39,072 nucleotides of DNA, from positions 1-39,072 of the forward strand of contig JAFQQT010000066.1 in assembly GCA_017410455.1 (NCBI GenBank), read 5' to 3'. Below are positions 1 through 8,095 of the stretch, one piece after another; the stretch's first letter is position 1; each line of letters begins with the position of its first letter. The position numbers were made by a program, and so were the translations under genes. The notes under the pieces were generated by a model. It was given only the letters and a program-made list of their open reading frames with translations, was not told the origin of the DNA and made no database searches. This DNA is from Clostridia bacterium. Its GTDB lineage: Bacteria; Bacillota; Clostridia; Christensenellales; Aristaeellaceae.

Positions 1-480
1 GAAGTGCCCTCCGACGTGCGCTCCTTCGACGAGTGCCCCTGGATGAAGGCCACCGAGGTGACCGACCTGGTCATCGCTGCCCTGCAGAGCGGCAAGTACG
101 GCTTCATCCGCTGCAACTTCCCCAACGGCGACATGGTGGGCCACACCGGCTCCTGCCTGGCCACCGAGATCGCCGTGGAGACCGTTGACCTGTGCCTGGC
201 CCGCATCAAGAAGGTCGTCGATGAAGTCGGCGCCATCCTGTGCATCACCGCCGACCACGGCAACGCCGACCAGATGCTGGAGAAGGACAAGAAGGGCAAT
301 GTCGCCCCCCGTACCGCCCACAGCCTGAACCCCGTCCCCTTCATCGTGTACGATCCCAACGGCCGTCACGAGCTGAAGGCGGGCACCCACTTCGGCCTGG
401 CGAACGTCGCCCCCACCATCGTGGACCTGATGGGCCTGACCCCCTTCGCCAGCTGGGAAGAGTCCATGCTGCAGAAATAA
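1..480 (+). CDS. gpmI: 2,3-bisphosphoglycerate-independent phosphoglycerate mutase, C-terminal part
   Basis: Interconverts 3- and 2-phosphoglycerate in glycolysis in the cytoplasm, using two metal ions and a phosphoserine intermediate. Only the last 159 or so codons are present; the gene begins upstream of the window. Visible family motifs are NFPNGDMVGHTG, the metal-binding stretch CITADHGNAD, and the C-terminal block HSLNPVPFIVYD followed by GLANVAPTIVDLMG. The apparent GTG at position 4 is internal, not a start. The TAA at 478-480 is followed after four bases by two palindromic repeat units and then by a good hairpin terminator, so this is the last gene of its transcript. Family identity is established by conserved motifs; no oddity is seen in the visible part. 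Confidence 0.95.
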   Translation, partial: EVPSDVRSFDECPWMKATEVTDLVIAALQSGKYGFIRCNFPNGDMVGHTGSCLATEIAVETVDLCLARIKKVVDEVGAILCITADHGNADQMLEKDKKGNVAPRTAHSLNPVPFIVYDPNGRHELKAGTHFGLANVAPTIVDLMGLTPFASWEESMLQK

Positions 481-484
481 TCAC

Positions 485-692
485 TCCGGCCATCGCCGGG
501 GTCTGCGACCCGTTTCACTCCCGGCGCTGGCTACGCTCGGCGATTCCGAGGAATCGCTGTCGCTAATCGGGCTGCGCCCGATCTCGATTCCGGCCATCGC
601 CGGGGTCTGCGACCCGTTTCACTCCCGGCGCTGGCTACGCTCGGCGATTCCGAGGAATCGCTGTCGCTAATCGGGCTGCGCCCGATCTCGAT
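485..692 (+). repeat. Two tandem 104-bp three-hairpin palindromic elements
   Basis: Units at 485-588 and 589-692 are essentially identical. Each holds three hairpins: GGGTC/GACCC (499-511 in unit 1), GCGATTCC-GA-GGAATCGC (540-557) and ATCGGGC-TGC-GCCCGAT (566-582), joined by the linkers GCTGGCTACGCTCGG and TGTCGCTA. Relatives occur at about 11471-11560, 16925-17035, 29030-29116 and 29208-29292. No gene lies in 481-862; the rest of that gap holds a terminator (697-733), a small TTCTGCG/CGCAGAA inverted repeat near 763-785 and a weak promoter-like sequence (TGGTTT 792-797, TACAGT 815-820). Confidence 0.9.
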
Positions 693-696
693 ATCA

Positions 697-741
697 CAGA
701 GCCGGAGTCTGCCTGTATGGCGCTCCGGCTCTGATTGTTAT
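697..741 (+). terminator. Terminator-like hairpin after gpmI
   Basis: An 11-bp perfect stem, CAGAGCCGGAG (697-707) with CTCCGGCTCTG (723-733), has a 15-base loop and is followed by ATTGTTATG. The T-tract is weak. It lies behind gpmI and the two repeat units. Confidence 0.6.
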
Positions 742-862
742 GCGAAGTCCCCCGCTCTCACTTTCTGCGAGTCCTCACGCAGAATGCGCGCTGGTTTTTC
801 TGCCGGAAATGCTGTACAGTAAGCTCATAAAGCTTCAAATCCAATGACAGAGGAGAATCACC

Positions 863-1792
863 ATGAGCAACACCTTTTCCAGCAATCTCCGCAAGCTCCG
901 CCTCGACAGGCAGATGACCCAGGAGCAGGCCGCCGCGCAGCTGGGCGTGAGCGCCCAGGCCGTGTCCCGCTGGGAGACCAGCACCACCCTGCCCGACGTG
1001 CTGCTCCTGCCCTCAATCGCCCGGCTCTATGGCGTGCTGGTGGACGACCTGTTCCGCCCCTCCCCCAGGGGCTACAGCAACAACGCCCTGCGCCTGCTGG
1101 CGGTGTATGAGCGCACGGGCAAGCGGGAGGATTTCATCGCCGCGGCAGAGGAGTTCGACAAGCTCATTCGCTCCGGCGCCGCCACGGCGGACGACTGGCG
1201 CAGCAACGGCGTGCTCCACGAGTACATGGTCTACCACTGCATCCGCAAAGCCACGGAGTGTTACGACACGGCGATGGAAGCCTCCCGCACCGCCGATCCC
1301 GAGATGTATCACCGCATCCTCCGCCAGAAGATCCTTCTGCGCTGCCGCACCGGACAGGCTGACGCATGCATCGCCGAGCAGGAATCCACCCTGCACGCCG
1401 CCCCGGACGATGCGGACAGCTGGGTTGATCTCGCCCACGCGCAGTACACCACCGGCCGGCACGAAGCGGCCTTGCAGACCTGCACGGCCGCCCTTGAGCG
1501 CTTCCCGCAGGAGGGGCTGCTGCACCTGTACGCCGGGGACGCCTGCCGGAGCCTGCAGCGCTATGACGAGGCCTTCGCCCACTGGCAAGCCGCCGTCAGC
1601 ATCGACACGAAGTTCCTCGACGCGATGTACTCCATGGCCTTCTGCCACGAGGAGCTGGAGCAGTTCGCCCAGGCCTGCACCCTCTGGGAGGACATTGCCC
1701 GCAGGCTGGACGAGCGCGGCCTTGAGATCGAGGCCCAGTGGCCCCGGGAGATGGCGAAGAAGTGCCGCGCAAAGGCGGACAGCCTTTGCTGA
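863..1792 (+). CDS. XRE-family HTH regulator with TPR-like C-terminal part
   Basis: Probable cytoplasmic DNA-binding regulator of 309 aa. Residues about 6-65 form a Cro/C1-type HTH (LRKLRLDRQMTQEQAAAQLG, then VSAQAVSRWE, then LLLPSIARLYGV). The remaining 240 residues are helical with repeated TPR-like blocks, clearest at DSWVDLAHAQYTTGRHEAAL and LLHLYAGDACRSLQRYDEAF. The start is fixed by AGGAG at 851-855, seven bases before ATG. HTH plus TPR is the layout of peptide-responsive (RRNPP-like) regulators, but no pheromone gene is seen next to it, and many Clostridia genes of this type have no known ligand. It is 55 bases ahead of the kinase-like gene on the same strand and may be co-transcribed. 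The specific target is unknown. Confidence 0.85.
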   Translation: MSNTFSSNLRKLRLDRQMTQEQAAAQLGVSAQAVSRWETSTTLPDVLLLPSIARLYGVLVDDLFRPSPRGYSNNALRLLAVYERTGKREDFIAAAEEFDKLIRSGAATADDWRSNGVLHEYMVYHCIRKATECYDTAMEASRTADPEMYHRILRQKILLRCRTGQADACIAEQESTLHAAPDDADSWVDLAHAQYTTGRHEAALQTCTAALERFPQEGLLHLYAGDACRSLQRYDEAFAHWQAAVSIDTKFLDAMYSMAFCHEELEQFAQACTLWEDIARRLDERGLEIEAQWPREMAKKCRAKADSLC

Positions 1793-1847
1793 CATCCCCC
1801 GGCGGGCATGACCGTGCCGAGCGCACCTTCAGACAGGAGTTCTGCAT

Positions 1848-2354
1848 ATGAAGACCCTCTATTTCATCGGCGGCCCCATGGGCGTGGGCAAGACCGCCGT
1901 CAGCCGTGAGCTGCTCGCCCGGCTCCCCCGCTGCGCCATGCTCGACGGCGACTGGTGCTGGACGATGCAGCCCTTCATCGTCACCGACGAAACCAAGGCC
2001 ATGGTCACCGGCAACATCGTGCACATCCTCAGCAGCTTCCTGCACTGCAGCGAGTTTGATAACGTCGTGTTCTGCTGGGTGATGCACCAGCAGCAGATCA
2101 TCGACGGCCTGCTGGCCCGCCTGCCCATGGACGGTGTGCGCCTGGTGAACATCTCGCTGACATGCACCCCCGAGGCACTGGCTGCACGCATCCGCCGGGA
2201 CGTCGCAGCGGGCCTGCGGGATGCGGACTGCATCAATCGCGCCCTGGCCTACCTGCCACTCTACGACCACGTGCAGTCCGTCAAGGTGGATGCCACTGGC
2301 CTCCACCCCGCCGAAATCGCCGAACAAATCATTCACACAGGTGAGACCTTATGA
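1848..2354 (+). CDS. P-loop NTPase, small-molecule kinase-like
   Basis: A 168-aa cytoplasmic protein with a Walker A at the N terminus (IGGPMGVGKTAVS, residues 6-18) and a downstream DGDW, as in adenylate-kinase-fold small kinases. Length fits one P-loop domain. Substrate cannot be told from sequence. The ATG has AGGAG (1835-1839) at good spacing. Its TGA overlaps the ATG of the flippase gene (ATGA, 2351-2354), so the two are translationally coupled. Two other short P-loop kinases occur in the ABC-F operon at 7481-8095 and 9518-10252. They share only the fold and position of Walker A. Confidence 0.75.
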   Translation: MKTLYFIGGPMGVGKTAVSRELLARLPRCAMLDGDWCWTMQPFIVTDETKAMVTGNIVHILSSFLHCSEFDNVVFCWVMHQQQIIDGLLARLPMDGVRLVNISLTCTPEALAARIRRDVAAGLRDADCINRALAYLPLYDHVQSVKVDATGLHPAEIAEQIIHTGETL

Positions 2355-3790
2355 GCACCCGCAAAAACACGATCTACAACATGGCCTACCGCCTCTTCTC
2401 GATGCTGCTGCCCCTCATCACCGCGCCGTATCTGAGCCGCGTGGTGGGCACGGAGGGAGTGGGGCTGTACGGCTATGCCTGGGCCATCAGCTACACCTTT
2501 GGCCTGATCGGCCTGCTGGGCCTGGAGAACTACGGCCCCCGCGCCATCGCCCAGGCCCGGGATGACAAGTCCGCCCTGAACCGCGCTTTCTCCGGCATCT
2601 GGCAGATGCAGCTGCTGGTGGCAAGCCTGACGCTGCTGGTCTGGTGCGGGTATGTGGCCTTCGTCGCCGGGGCAGAGAAGCCCCTGGCGCTCGCCTTCAC
2701 GCTGGCCAGCATCTCCTGCCTGGTCAACGTGGACTGGTGCTTGATGGGCCTTGACCAGTTCCGGCCCATCGCCCTGCGAAACACGCTGGCAAAGCTGCTG
2801 GCGGCGGTGGCGGTGTTCGTTTTCGTCAGGGGGCCGGAGGACCTGTGGATCTACGCCTTCGCCTGGTCGGCGGCGACGCTGCTGGGCTGTGCCAGCTGCT
2901 TCCTGTCCCTGCGCGGGCAGGTGAAGTTTACCCCCGTCCCCTGGAAGGAGGCGCTGACTCACCTGAAGCCCTGCGCCATCCTCAGCATCTCCGTCATCGC
3001 CGTTTCTGTCTACCGGCAGATGGACAAGGTGATGATCGGCGCGCTCTCCGACATGCATCAGACGGGCCTGTACGAGAACGCGGAGAAGATCATCCTGTGC
3101 CTGGCGGGCTTCATCGCCGCCATCGGCACGGTGATGCTGCCCAAGATCAGCCACATGACCGCCAAAGGCCTGGTGGACGAGGTGAAGAAGCACATGGACG
3201 CCTCCATGGAGCTGGTGATGTGCATGGTCTGCGCATTGGGCTTCGGCCTGGCCGGCATCGCGCCGGAATTCGCCGTGCTCTTTTACGGCGAGGCCTTCGC
3301 CGATTCCGGGCTGCTGATGACCCTGCTGGCCTTCACGCTCCTGACCATCGGCTTTGCCAACGTCATCCGTACCCAGTGGGTGCTGCCGCAGAAGCGGGAC
3401 CACATCTTCATCAAATCCGTCCTGACCGGCGCGGCGGTGAATGTCGTGCTCAACGCGCTGCTCATCCCCTTCTTCGGGGCGAAGGGCGCAGTCGTCGCCA
3501 CCATGGCGGCGGAGCTGGCCGTACCGGTGGTGCAGTTCGTCATCCTGCGCCACGAGCTGCCCTTCCTGCGGTATGTGCGGTACGCGCTGACCTACTCGGC
3601 CATCGGCGGCGCGATGGCGCTCGTCGTGCGGCTGACGGCGCAGCTGCCCGTGGATGGCTGGGCCGGGCTGTTCCTGTGCGTGGCCGCGGGCGGCGCGACA
3701 TATCTGACGCTGTGCGCCCTGTGGTGGATGGCGACCCGCAACCGCCGCATCCTCTCCGTCCTGCGCAAATCGCCAAAGCCTGCCAAATAA
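2351..3790 (+). CDS. Oligosaccharide flippase (Wzx/MATE-like polysaccharide transporter)
   Basis: Integral membrane protein of 479 aa, rich in hydrophobic segments through its whole length (about 12-14 predicted). The N-terminal pattern (NMAYRLFSMLLPLITAPYLS, then RVVGTEGVGLYGYA) is typical of Wzx-type exporters of lipid-linked sugars, which move repeat units across the cytoplasmic membrane for capsule or wall polysaccharide. No glycosyltransferases or polymerase are beside it, so it is an orphan flippase here. Start overlaps the stop of the kinase-like gene by four bases. A short inverted repeat GTTCC/GGAAC follows, but no convincing terminator is seen before the lipoprotein gene. Confidence 0.85.
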   Translation: MSTRKNTIYNMAYRLFSMLLPLITAPYLSRVVGTEGVGLYGYAWAISYTFGLIGLLGLENYGPRAIAQARDDKSALNRAFSGIWQMQLLVASLTLLVWCGYVAFVAGAEKPLALAFTLASISCLVNVDWCLMGLDQFRPIALRNTLAKLLAAVAVFVFVRGPEDLWIYAFAWSAATLLGCASCFLSLRGQVKFTPVPWKEALTHLKPCAILSISVIAVSVYRQMDKVMIGALSDMHQTGLYENAEKIILCLAGFIAAIGTVMLPKISHMTAKGLVDEVKKHMDASMELVMCMVCALGFGLAGIAPEFAVLFYGEAFADSGLLMTLLAFTLLTIGFANVIRTQWVLPQKRDHIFIKSVLTGAAVNVVLNALLIPFFGAKGAVVATMAAELAVPVVQFVILRHELPFLRYVRYALTYSAIGGAMALVVRLTAQLPVDGWAGLFLCVAAGGATYLTLCALWWMATRNRRILSVLRKSPKPAK

Positions 3791-3856
3791 TCCTCCCCCG
3801 ACCCGCGCATGATACCCCTGAAAAGTTCCGGCCCACGGAACCCATCGGGAGGTATC

Positions 3857-5164
3857 ATGATGAAGAAAGCCCTTACCCTGCTGCTCGCCCTCAGCCTCGG
3901 GCTGATGGCCACAGCCTGTGTCAGCCGCAGCAATCAGCAGTACTACGAGCAGGCGCAGCTCTACCTGGGCAGCGGCGATCCTGCCACAGCAGCTGAACTG
4001 TTCAGCCAGCTGGGCGAATACGCCGACTCGGCGGACTACGCCCTGTATGCCACAGCCCTTGCGGCCCTTGACGCGGGCGACCTGACCCTCGCCCGTGCGA
4101 ACCTGCAGGCCATCGCGCCCTTCAAGAGCAGCGAGCGTTACCTGATGTACATCACCGCCCTGGAGGCCGAGATGGCCGGCGAGCTGGAGGCTGCCCTGTC
4201 CCTTTACGAACAGCTGGGCACCTTCCACAACGCCCATGAGGCCGTCGACGAGCTGCGCACCGCCATCCCCGAGGCCGTCATGCGCGAAGGCCGCGCCCTG
4301 ATGTCCAAGGGCGAATACGCCGCCGCCCGGGAGCTGTTCCTGTCCCTGGACGGCTACGGGCAGAGCGCCGCCCTGGCCGCCAACTGCACCACGGCCCTGA
4401 ACCGCGCCGCCTACACCGCTGCGGACGAGCTCTGCGACGCTGGCGATCACCTGGCCGCCATGCAGGCCTTCCTGGCCCTGGGGGACGTGCTGGACGCGCC
4501 CGACCGCGCCCAGCGCTGCCGTGCCGCGCTGACAGCTGCGCTTCAGGAGGCCAGCGCCGCCGCCACGCTGGATACCGCAGCCGACGTCATCGCTGCCTGC
4601 GAGGCCATCGGCGACGCGGAAGCCGAGGCCATGGCCGCCGCCCTCACCGAGCGCTTCGGCGTGAACCTGCAGCTCGTGGCCGCTGCAGACAGCCAGCCCT
4701 ATGTGCTGCTGGGCGAGTACCCCACGGGCGAAAGCGGCGTGGAGAGCGCGCTGCTCTGGCGGGTCATCCGCCTGGATGGCGCGGTGGTCACACTCCTGTG
4801 CGAGTCGGTCATCGACGCCTCCCCCATCGCCACCCCCACCGACCTCACCTTCACCGAGGGCGAGCAGTCCGCCGTCACCGGCGTGACCCTGCCCTCCGCC
4901 GCCGATCTGGCGAGCCTGACCGATCTGGGCACCCCCGCCACGCCCTACGCCGTGGCCCAGGGCGTGACGCATGCCGAAGGCCGCGCCGTCTACTGGCTGC
5001 GCGACAGCCTGGAGGGCGGCGTGCACCCGGTGGTGACTGCCAGCGGCAATCTGACCCTGCCCACAGACGGCGCCAACCCCGGCGTGCGCCCCGTGGTGAC
5101 CCTCTCGCTGGAGGAGTACGTCTTCACCGCCGGCGATGGCTCCCCCGAGAACCCCTTCCGCTGA
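3857..5164 (+). CDS. TPR-like lipoprotein with C-terminal DUF6273-like domain
   Basis: Predicted exported lipoprotein of about 435 aa. A signal peptide (MMKKALTLLLALSLGLMATAC) ends in a lipobox with Cys at residue 21. The middle part repeats helical pairs of the form SGDPATAAELFSQLGEYADS and KGEYAAARELFLSLDGYGQS, a TPR-like array common in surface lipoproteins of Clostridia. The last 150 residues (from about VLLGEYPTG through LLWRVIRLDG to PENPF) resemble the DUF6273 module, a beta-rich extracellular domain of unknown role. GGGAGG at 3847-3852 precedes ATG 3857 and ATG 3860; the second has better spacing (seven bases), so the true start may be 3860. Thirty bases separate it from the esterase gene, suggesting one transcript. 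Function unknown. Confidence 0.75.
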   Translation: MMKKALTLLLALSLGLMATACVSRSNQQYYEQAQLYLGSGDPATAAELFSQLGEYADSADYALYATALAALDAGDLTLARANLQAIAPFKSSERYLMYITALEAEMAGELEAALSLYEQLGTFHNAHEAVDELRTAIPEAVMREGRALMSKGEYAAARELFLSLDGYGQSAALAANCTTALNRAAYTAADELCDAGDHLAAMQAFLALGDVLDAPDRAQRCRAALTAALQEASAAATLDTAADVIAACEAIGDAEAEAMAAALTERFGVNLQLVAAADSQPYVLLGEYPTGESGVESALLWRVIRLDGAVVTLLCESVIDASPIATPTDLTFTEGEQSAVTGVTLPSAADLASLTDLGTPATPYAVAQGVTHAEGRAVYWLRDSLEGGVHPVVTASGNLTLPTDGANPGVRPVVTLSLEEYVFTAGDGSPENPFR

Positions 5165-5194
5165 CCCGACACAGCACGAAAGGATGATCCTGCC

Positions 5195-5989
5195 ATGATT
5201 CACCAGCGCATTCAGCTCCCCCATTGCCCCATGGACGCCTACATCCCCACCCTCAAAACGGCCCCGGGCGTGAAGCGCCCCAGCGTCGTCATCTGCCCCG
5301 GCGGCGGCTATGAGCACCTGTCCGACCGCGAGGCAGAGCCCATCGCGCTGGTCTTTGCCGCCATGGGCTTCAACGCCTTCGTGGTGTGGTACCGCATTGC
5401 GCCCCACCGGCACCCGGCCGCCCTGCAGGATGTGGCCTCCGCCGTGGCCTGGGTGCGCGCCCACGCCGAGGACTTCTCCGCAGAGGAGAACGCCATCGCC
5501 GTCATGGGCTTCTCCGCCGGTGGACACGCTGCGGGTCACCTGGGCGTCCGCTGGCAAAACGAGGCGCTCATGGCCCACCTGGGCTACACCTGCGAGGCCG
5601 TGCGCCCCAACGCCATGGTGCTGTGCTACCCGGTCATCACCGGCGGCGAATTTGCCCACCGGGGCAGCTTCCGGAACCTCACGGGCACGGATGACCTGGC
5701 CATCCACGAGGCGTACTCCCTCGACGCGCTGGTGAGCGATGAAACCCCGCCCGCCTTCCTCTGGCACACCTTCGAGGACGCCGCCGTGCCGGTGGAGAAC
5801 ACCCTCAATATGGCCTCCGCCCTGCGCCGCCACAAGGTGCTGACCGAGGTTCACATCTTCCCCCACGGCAGCCACGGCCTGGCCCTGGCCAATCCGCTGA
5901 CCAGCGTCTACCCCGGGCAGAACGTCCCCGAATGCGCCCAGTGGCCCGAGATGGCCGCGCGGTTCCTGCGGGGCGTCATGCTGAAATAA
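5195..5989 (+). CDS. Alpha/beta hydrolase, acetyl-esterase/lipase-like
   Basis: 264-aa cytoplasmic serine hydrolase with no signal peptide. The oxyanion motif CPGGGY is at residues 34-39, the nucleophile elbow GFSAGGH puts Ser at 107, the likely acid is Asp195 (HTFEDAAVP), and the likely catalytic His is 227 (HGSHGLAL). This pattern matches the BD-FAE/acetyl-xylan-esterase-like group often found in plant-fibre degraders, which remove acetyl groups from sugars or oligosaccharides; the real substrate is not shown. AAAGGA lies about ten bases upstream of ATG. Followed by a strong terminator at 6006-6037. Confidence 0.85.
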   Translation: MIHQRIQLPHCPMDAYIPTLKTAPGVKRPSVVICPGGGYEHLSDREAEPIALVFAAMGFNAFVVWYRIAPHRHPAALQDVASAVAWVRAHAEDFSAEENAIAVMGFSAGGHAAGHLGVRWQNEALMAHLGYTCEAVRPNAMVLCYPVITGGEFAHRGSFRNLTGTDDLAIHEAYSLDALVSDETPPAFLWHTFEDAAVPVENTLNMASALRRHKVLTEVHIFPHGSHGLALANPLTSVYPGQNVPECAQWPEMAARFLRGVMLK

Positions 5990-6005
5990 CCGTATACCGT
6001 ACCAT

Positions 6006-6037
6006 CCGGAGTGCACTTTTGCGCTCCGGGCTTTTTT
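6006..6037 (+). terminator. Rho-independent terminator
   Basis: Stem CCGGAGTGC (6006-6014) pairs with GCGCTCCGG (6021-6029) with one G-T pair, a six-base loop, then GCTTTTTT. It ends the lipoprotein-esterase transcript just ahead of the ECF promoter. Confidence 0.9.
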
Positions 6038-6046
6038 GCATTTTCC

Positions 6047-6073
6047 TGTAACGTTTTCCACCCTTCATCCGTC
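6047..6073 (+). promoter_or_regulatory. ECF-sigma-type promoter of the sigma/anti-sigma pair
   Basis: TGTAAC (6047-6052), a 17-base spacer and CGTC (6070-6073) fit the AAC...CGTC core recognised by many ECF sigma factors. It lies about 50 bases ahead of the sigma gene, which suggests autoregulation. No sigma-A-like -10 is evident in its place. Confidence 0.65.
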
Positions 6074-6120
6074 ATATAGGTGAAAGCGCTTTTCATCACA
6101 GCAAGAAAGGAGGCCGCGCC

Positions 6121-6609
6121 GTGGATGATTTTGAATCGGCTTACCGGGAGCATCAGCAGATGGTGTACCGTTTTCTGCTGCGGCTGTGCAGAAATCCGCA
6201 CCTCGCCGAGGAGCTGACGCAGGAAACCTTCACCCAGTCCCTGCAGCACTGGGATGATTTCCGCGGACAGGGCAGCCGCTCCACCTGGCTGTGCACCATC
6301 GCCAAACGGCAGCTTTACAGCGCCGTCCGCCGGAAGGAAGCCCTGCCCCTGGACGAAGCCGAGGCCCTCCCCGCCGAGGATGTAACCGACGCCCTGGTGC
6401 AGAGCGACCGCGTCATGGCCGCCCACCGCCTGGTACACCGCCTGCCCGAGCCGATGCGGGAGATCTTCACCCTGCGCACCTTCGGCGACCTCTCCCACGG
6501 GCAGATCGGCAGCCTGTTCGGCAAATCGGACAGCTGGGCCCGGGTCAATTATTACAGAGCAAGGCAGCTGCTGAGCCAGATGATCAAGGAGGAATGGATG
6601 GATGAATAA
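6121..6609 (+). CDS. ECF (group 4) RNA polymerase sigma factor
   Basis: 162-aa sigma-70 family member with only regions 2 and 4. Region 2 is at residues about 5-70 (EELTQETFTQSLQHWDDF, STWLCTIAKRQLYSAVRR) and region 4 at about 105-155 (LPEPMREIFTLRTFGDLS, then GQIGSLFGKSDSWARVNYYR). The start is GTG, supported by AAAGGAGG at 6106-6113 with seven-base spacing. It overlaps the anti-sigma gene by eight bases. The TGTAAC-N17-CGTC promoter just upstream is of the type such factors recognise, so self-activation after release from the anti-sigma is the likely mode. The inducing signal cannot be read from sequence. Confidence 0.92.
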   Translation: MDDFESAYREHQQMVYRFLLRLCRNPHLAEELTQETFTQSLQHWDDFRGQGSRSTWLCTIAKRQLYSAVRRKEALPLDEAEALPAEDVTDALVQSDRVMAAHRLVHRLPEPMREIFTLRTFGDLSHGQIGSLFGKSDSWARVNYYRARQLLSQMIKEEWMDE

Positions 6610-7426
6610 AAAGGAATGCCAGGTGATGCGCGACCTGATGCCCCTGTGCATTGACGGCGCAGCGTCCGAGGCCAGCCGGGAGCTGGTGGTGAAGCATGTG
6701 TGGGAATGCGAGGAGTGCGCGAAGGTATATGCGGAGATGCAGGGCCATCTGCTGACCCCGAAGGAAGCGCCGGACTACCTGGACGAGGCCGCCCGCAAGC
6801 TCCGGAAGCGCAGGAAGAACAAGCGCCGTCTGCTGGTAGCCCTCACCGCGCTGCTGACGGCGGTTCTGGTGATGGTCGGCGCCTTTGTCTGGCAGTATGC
6901 CTTCCATACCAGCCAGATTCCGCTGGGGCTGGATGAATACGACGCTGTGCTGACCCGCACGGAGGACGGGAATGTCCTGCTGAATCTCTACGCCCATGAC
7001 AGGACGCTGTGTTGTGGCGTCGGCAGCGGTATGGAGCCCCTGGAGGACGGCAGCTATATGCTGACGGTGATCCCCCATACCACGCTGGTACGGAAGTACC
7101 ATGATGAACCCGTGATCGGCATGAGCGACAACGATTTTGCCAACGCCTACTGGCAGGACGGGCTCATCTACTCAGACCGGTATGACCACGGCCACCTGCA
7201 GTATGAGGCGGAAACGCCTCATCAGATCAGCTGCATCCGCGTGGTCTGCGGCAAGGAGGAGCGCATTGTCTACCGGGCCGGGGACGACATTCCCTTCTGC
7301 TCGGAGGAAATGGCTGAATTCTACCGTGTCCAGGAGGAAATCGAGGCGCTTTACCACAATGAAGAGCTGGATGCGCTGGAGGAAGACATGATCCGCCTGC
7401 GTCAGCTTGTGCCGGAATGGAACTGA
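6602..7426 (+). CDS. Membrane anti-sigma factor with zinc-finger (zf-HC2) domain
   Basis: 274 aa. The N-terminal anti-sigma domain has the arrangement Cys6, His32, Cys36, Cys39 (KHVWECEECAKVY), in the DLMPLCIDGAASE context typical of Clostridia and Bacilli RsiW-like proteins. A basic stretch (RKRRKNKRRL) precedes one membrane segment at about residues 78-98, followed by an extracytoplasmic domain of about 175 residues with no recognised fold. Expected to hold the upstream sigma factor at the membrane until regulated proteolysis. Coupled to the sigma gene by an eight-base overlap. Followed by a bidirectional terminator shared with the convergent - strand operon. Confidence 0.85.
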   Translation: MNKKECQVMRDLMPLCIDGAASEASRELVVKHVWECEECAKVYAEMQGHLLTPKEAPDYLDEAARKLRKRRKNKRRLLVALTALLTAVLVMVGAFVWQYAFHTSQIPLGLDEYDAVLTRTEDGNVLLNLYAHDRTLCCGVGSGMEPLEDGSYMLTVIPHTTLVRKYHDEPVIGMSDNDFANAYWQDGLIYSDRYDHGHLQYEAETPHQISCIRVVCGKEERIVYRAGDDIPFCSEEMAEFYRVQEEIEALYHNEELDALEEDMIRLRQLVPEWN

Positions 7427-7439
7427 CCCGAAAGCAAAG

Positions 7440-7480
7440 GGAGACCGGAGCGCGATTCGTCTGCACCCCGGTCTCCTTCT
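7440..7480. terminator. Bidirectional terminator between convergent genes
   Basis: Perfect nine-bp stem GGAGACCGG (7440-7448) with CCGGTCTCC (7468-7476), followed on + by TTCTTCATTT. It lies between the ends of the anti-sigma gene (+) and the kinase-like gene (-). Confidence 0.75.
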
Positions 7481-8095
7481 TCATTTCGTCAGGCCGAAGT
7501 GGGCGGCAGCCTGCCTGAGCCGCTCCCCTACGCTCACGCTGCCGTCCGTCAGCAGCGACGCATAGCCCAGCTGACTGCACTGCCGCCGGACTTCCTCGGC
7601 AAACAGCGCGTCCCGCGCCATCCAGTTGGCAAAGGCCTGCGCGGGATCGCTGCAGCCCTCCAGCACATGCGGCACCCATGGCCGCCGGCTGTAATGGGCA
7701 ACCTGAAACGCCCTCTCCGGCGTGATGGCGATATACCTCTCCGGCAGAATGCTCCACGCCCTGACCACCTCCGGCAGAAAGGCCGCGCCCTCCGCCACGA
7801 CGCGCTCCGCCCGCAGGCCCTGCAGGTGCGCCCATACCATCGCGCTGATCTCCGCGTAGAAGGCCAGCTCCTCCCGGCACTGCTCCTGCGGGGTGCGCAT
7901 CCACGTTTCCTCCGCCGTCATGCGCCGGATGCGGCTGCACACCGGCAGTCCGGCCACCGCGCCACGGTCGGTAAAATCATCCAGATGATCATCCACCTTG
8001 AAGTACGTCAGGCCATACTGCGCCGCCAGCGCCTCTGCCACAGTGCTCTTACCACTGCAGGGCGAGCCGCCGATCAGGTAAAGCTCCATCCTCAT
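7481..8095 (-). CDS. P-loop NTPase, small-molecule kinase-like
   Basis: 204-aa protein with Walker A GGSPCSGKSTV at residues 9-19 and a following KVDDHLDDF, the layout of small kinases of the adenylate-kinase fold. Substrate not recognisable. It is the last gene of the ABC-F-led unit; its ATG overlaps the TGA of the C39-like gene (ATGA), so it is translationally coupled. A role in modifying a small molecule (for example phosphorylating an antibiotic or nucleoside) is only an inference from the ABC-F neighbour. ATG at residue 3 is a weaker alternative start. Confidence 0.75.
   Translation of the reverse strand: MRMELYLIGGSPCSGKSTVAEALAAQYGLTYFKVDDHLDDFTDRGAVAGLPVCSRIRRMTAEETWMRTPQEQCREELAFYAEISAMVWAHLQGLRAERVVAEGAAFLPEVVRAWSILPERYIAITPERAFQVAHYSRRPWVPHVLEGCSDPAQAFANWMARDALFAEEVRRQCSQLGYASLLTDGSVSVGERLRQAAAHFGLTK

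Noticed and set aside
485-692. Insertion sequence or MITE with transposase
   Set aside because: No transposase frame and no matching terminal inverted repeats or target duplications that I can see; it is better described as a multi-hairpin repeat.
2333-6061. 1242-codon open frame on the - strand
   Set aside because: It is antisense to four well-supported genes, low in complexity (Gly/His/Gln/Val rich) and lacks a ribosome site; an effect of high GC at third positions.
7481-8095. Zeta-type toxin of a toxin-antitoxin pair
   Set aside because: Walker A is present but no epsilon-like antitoxin or zeta-specific residues were seen; kept as kinase-like.
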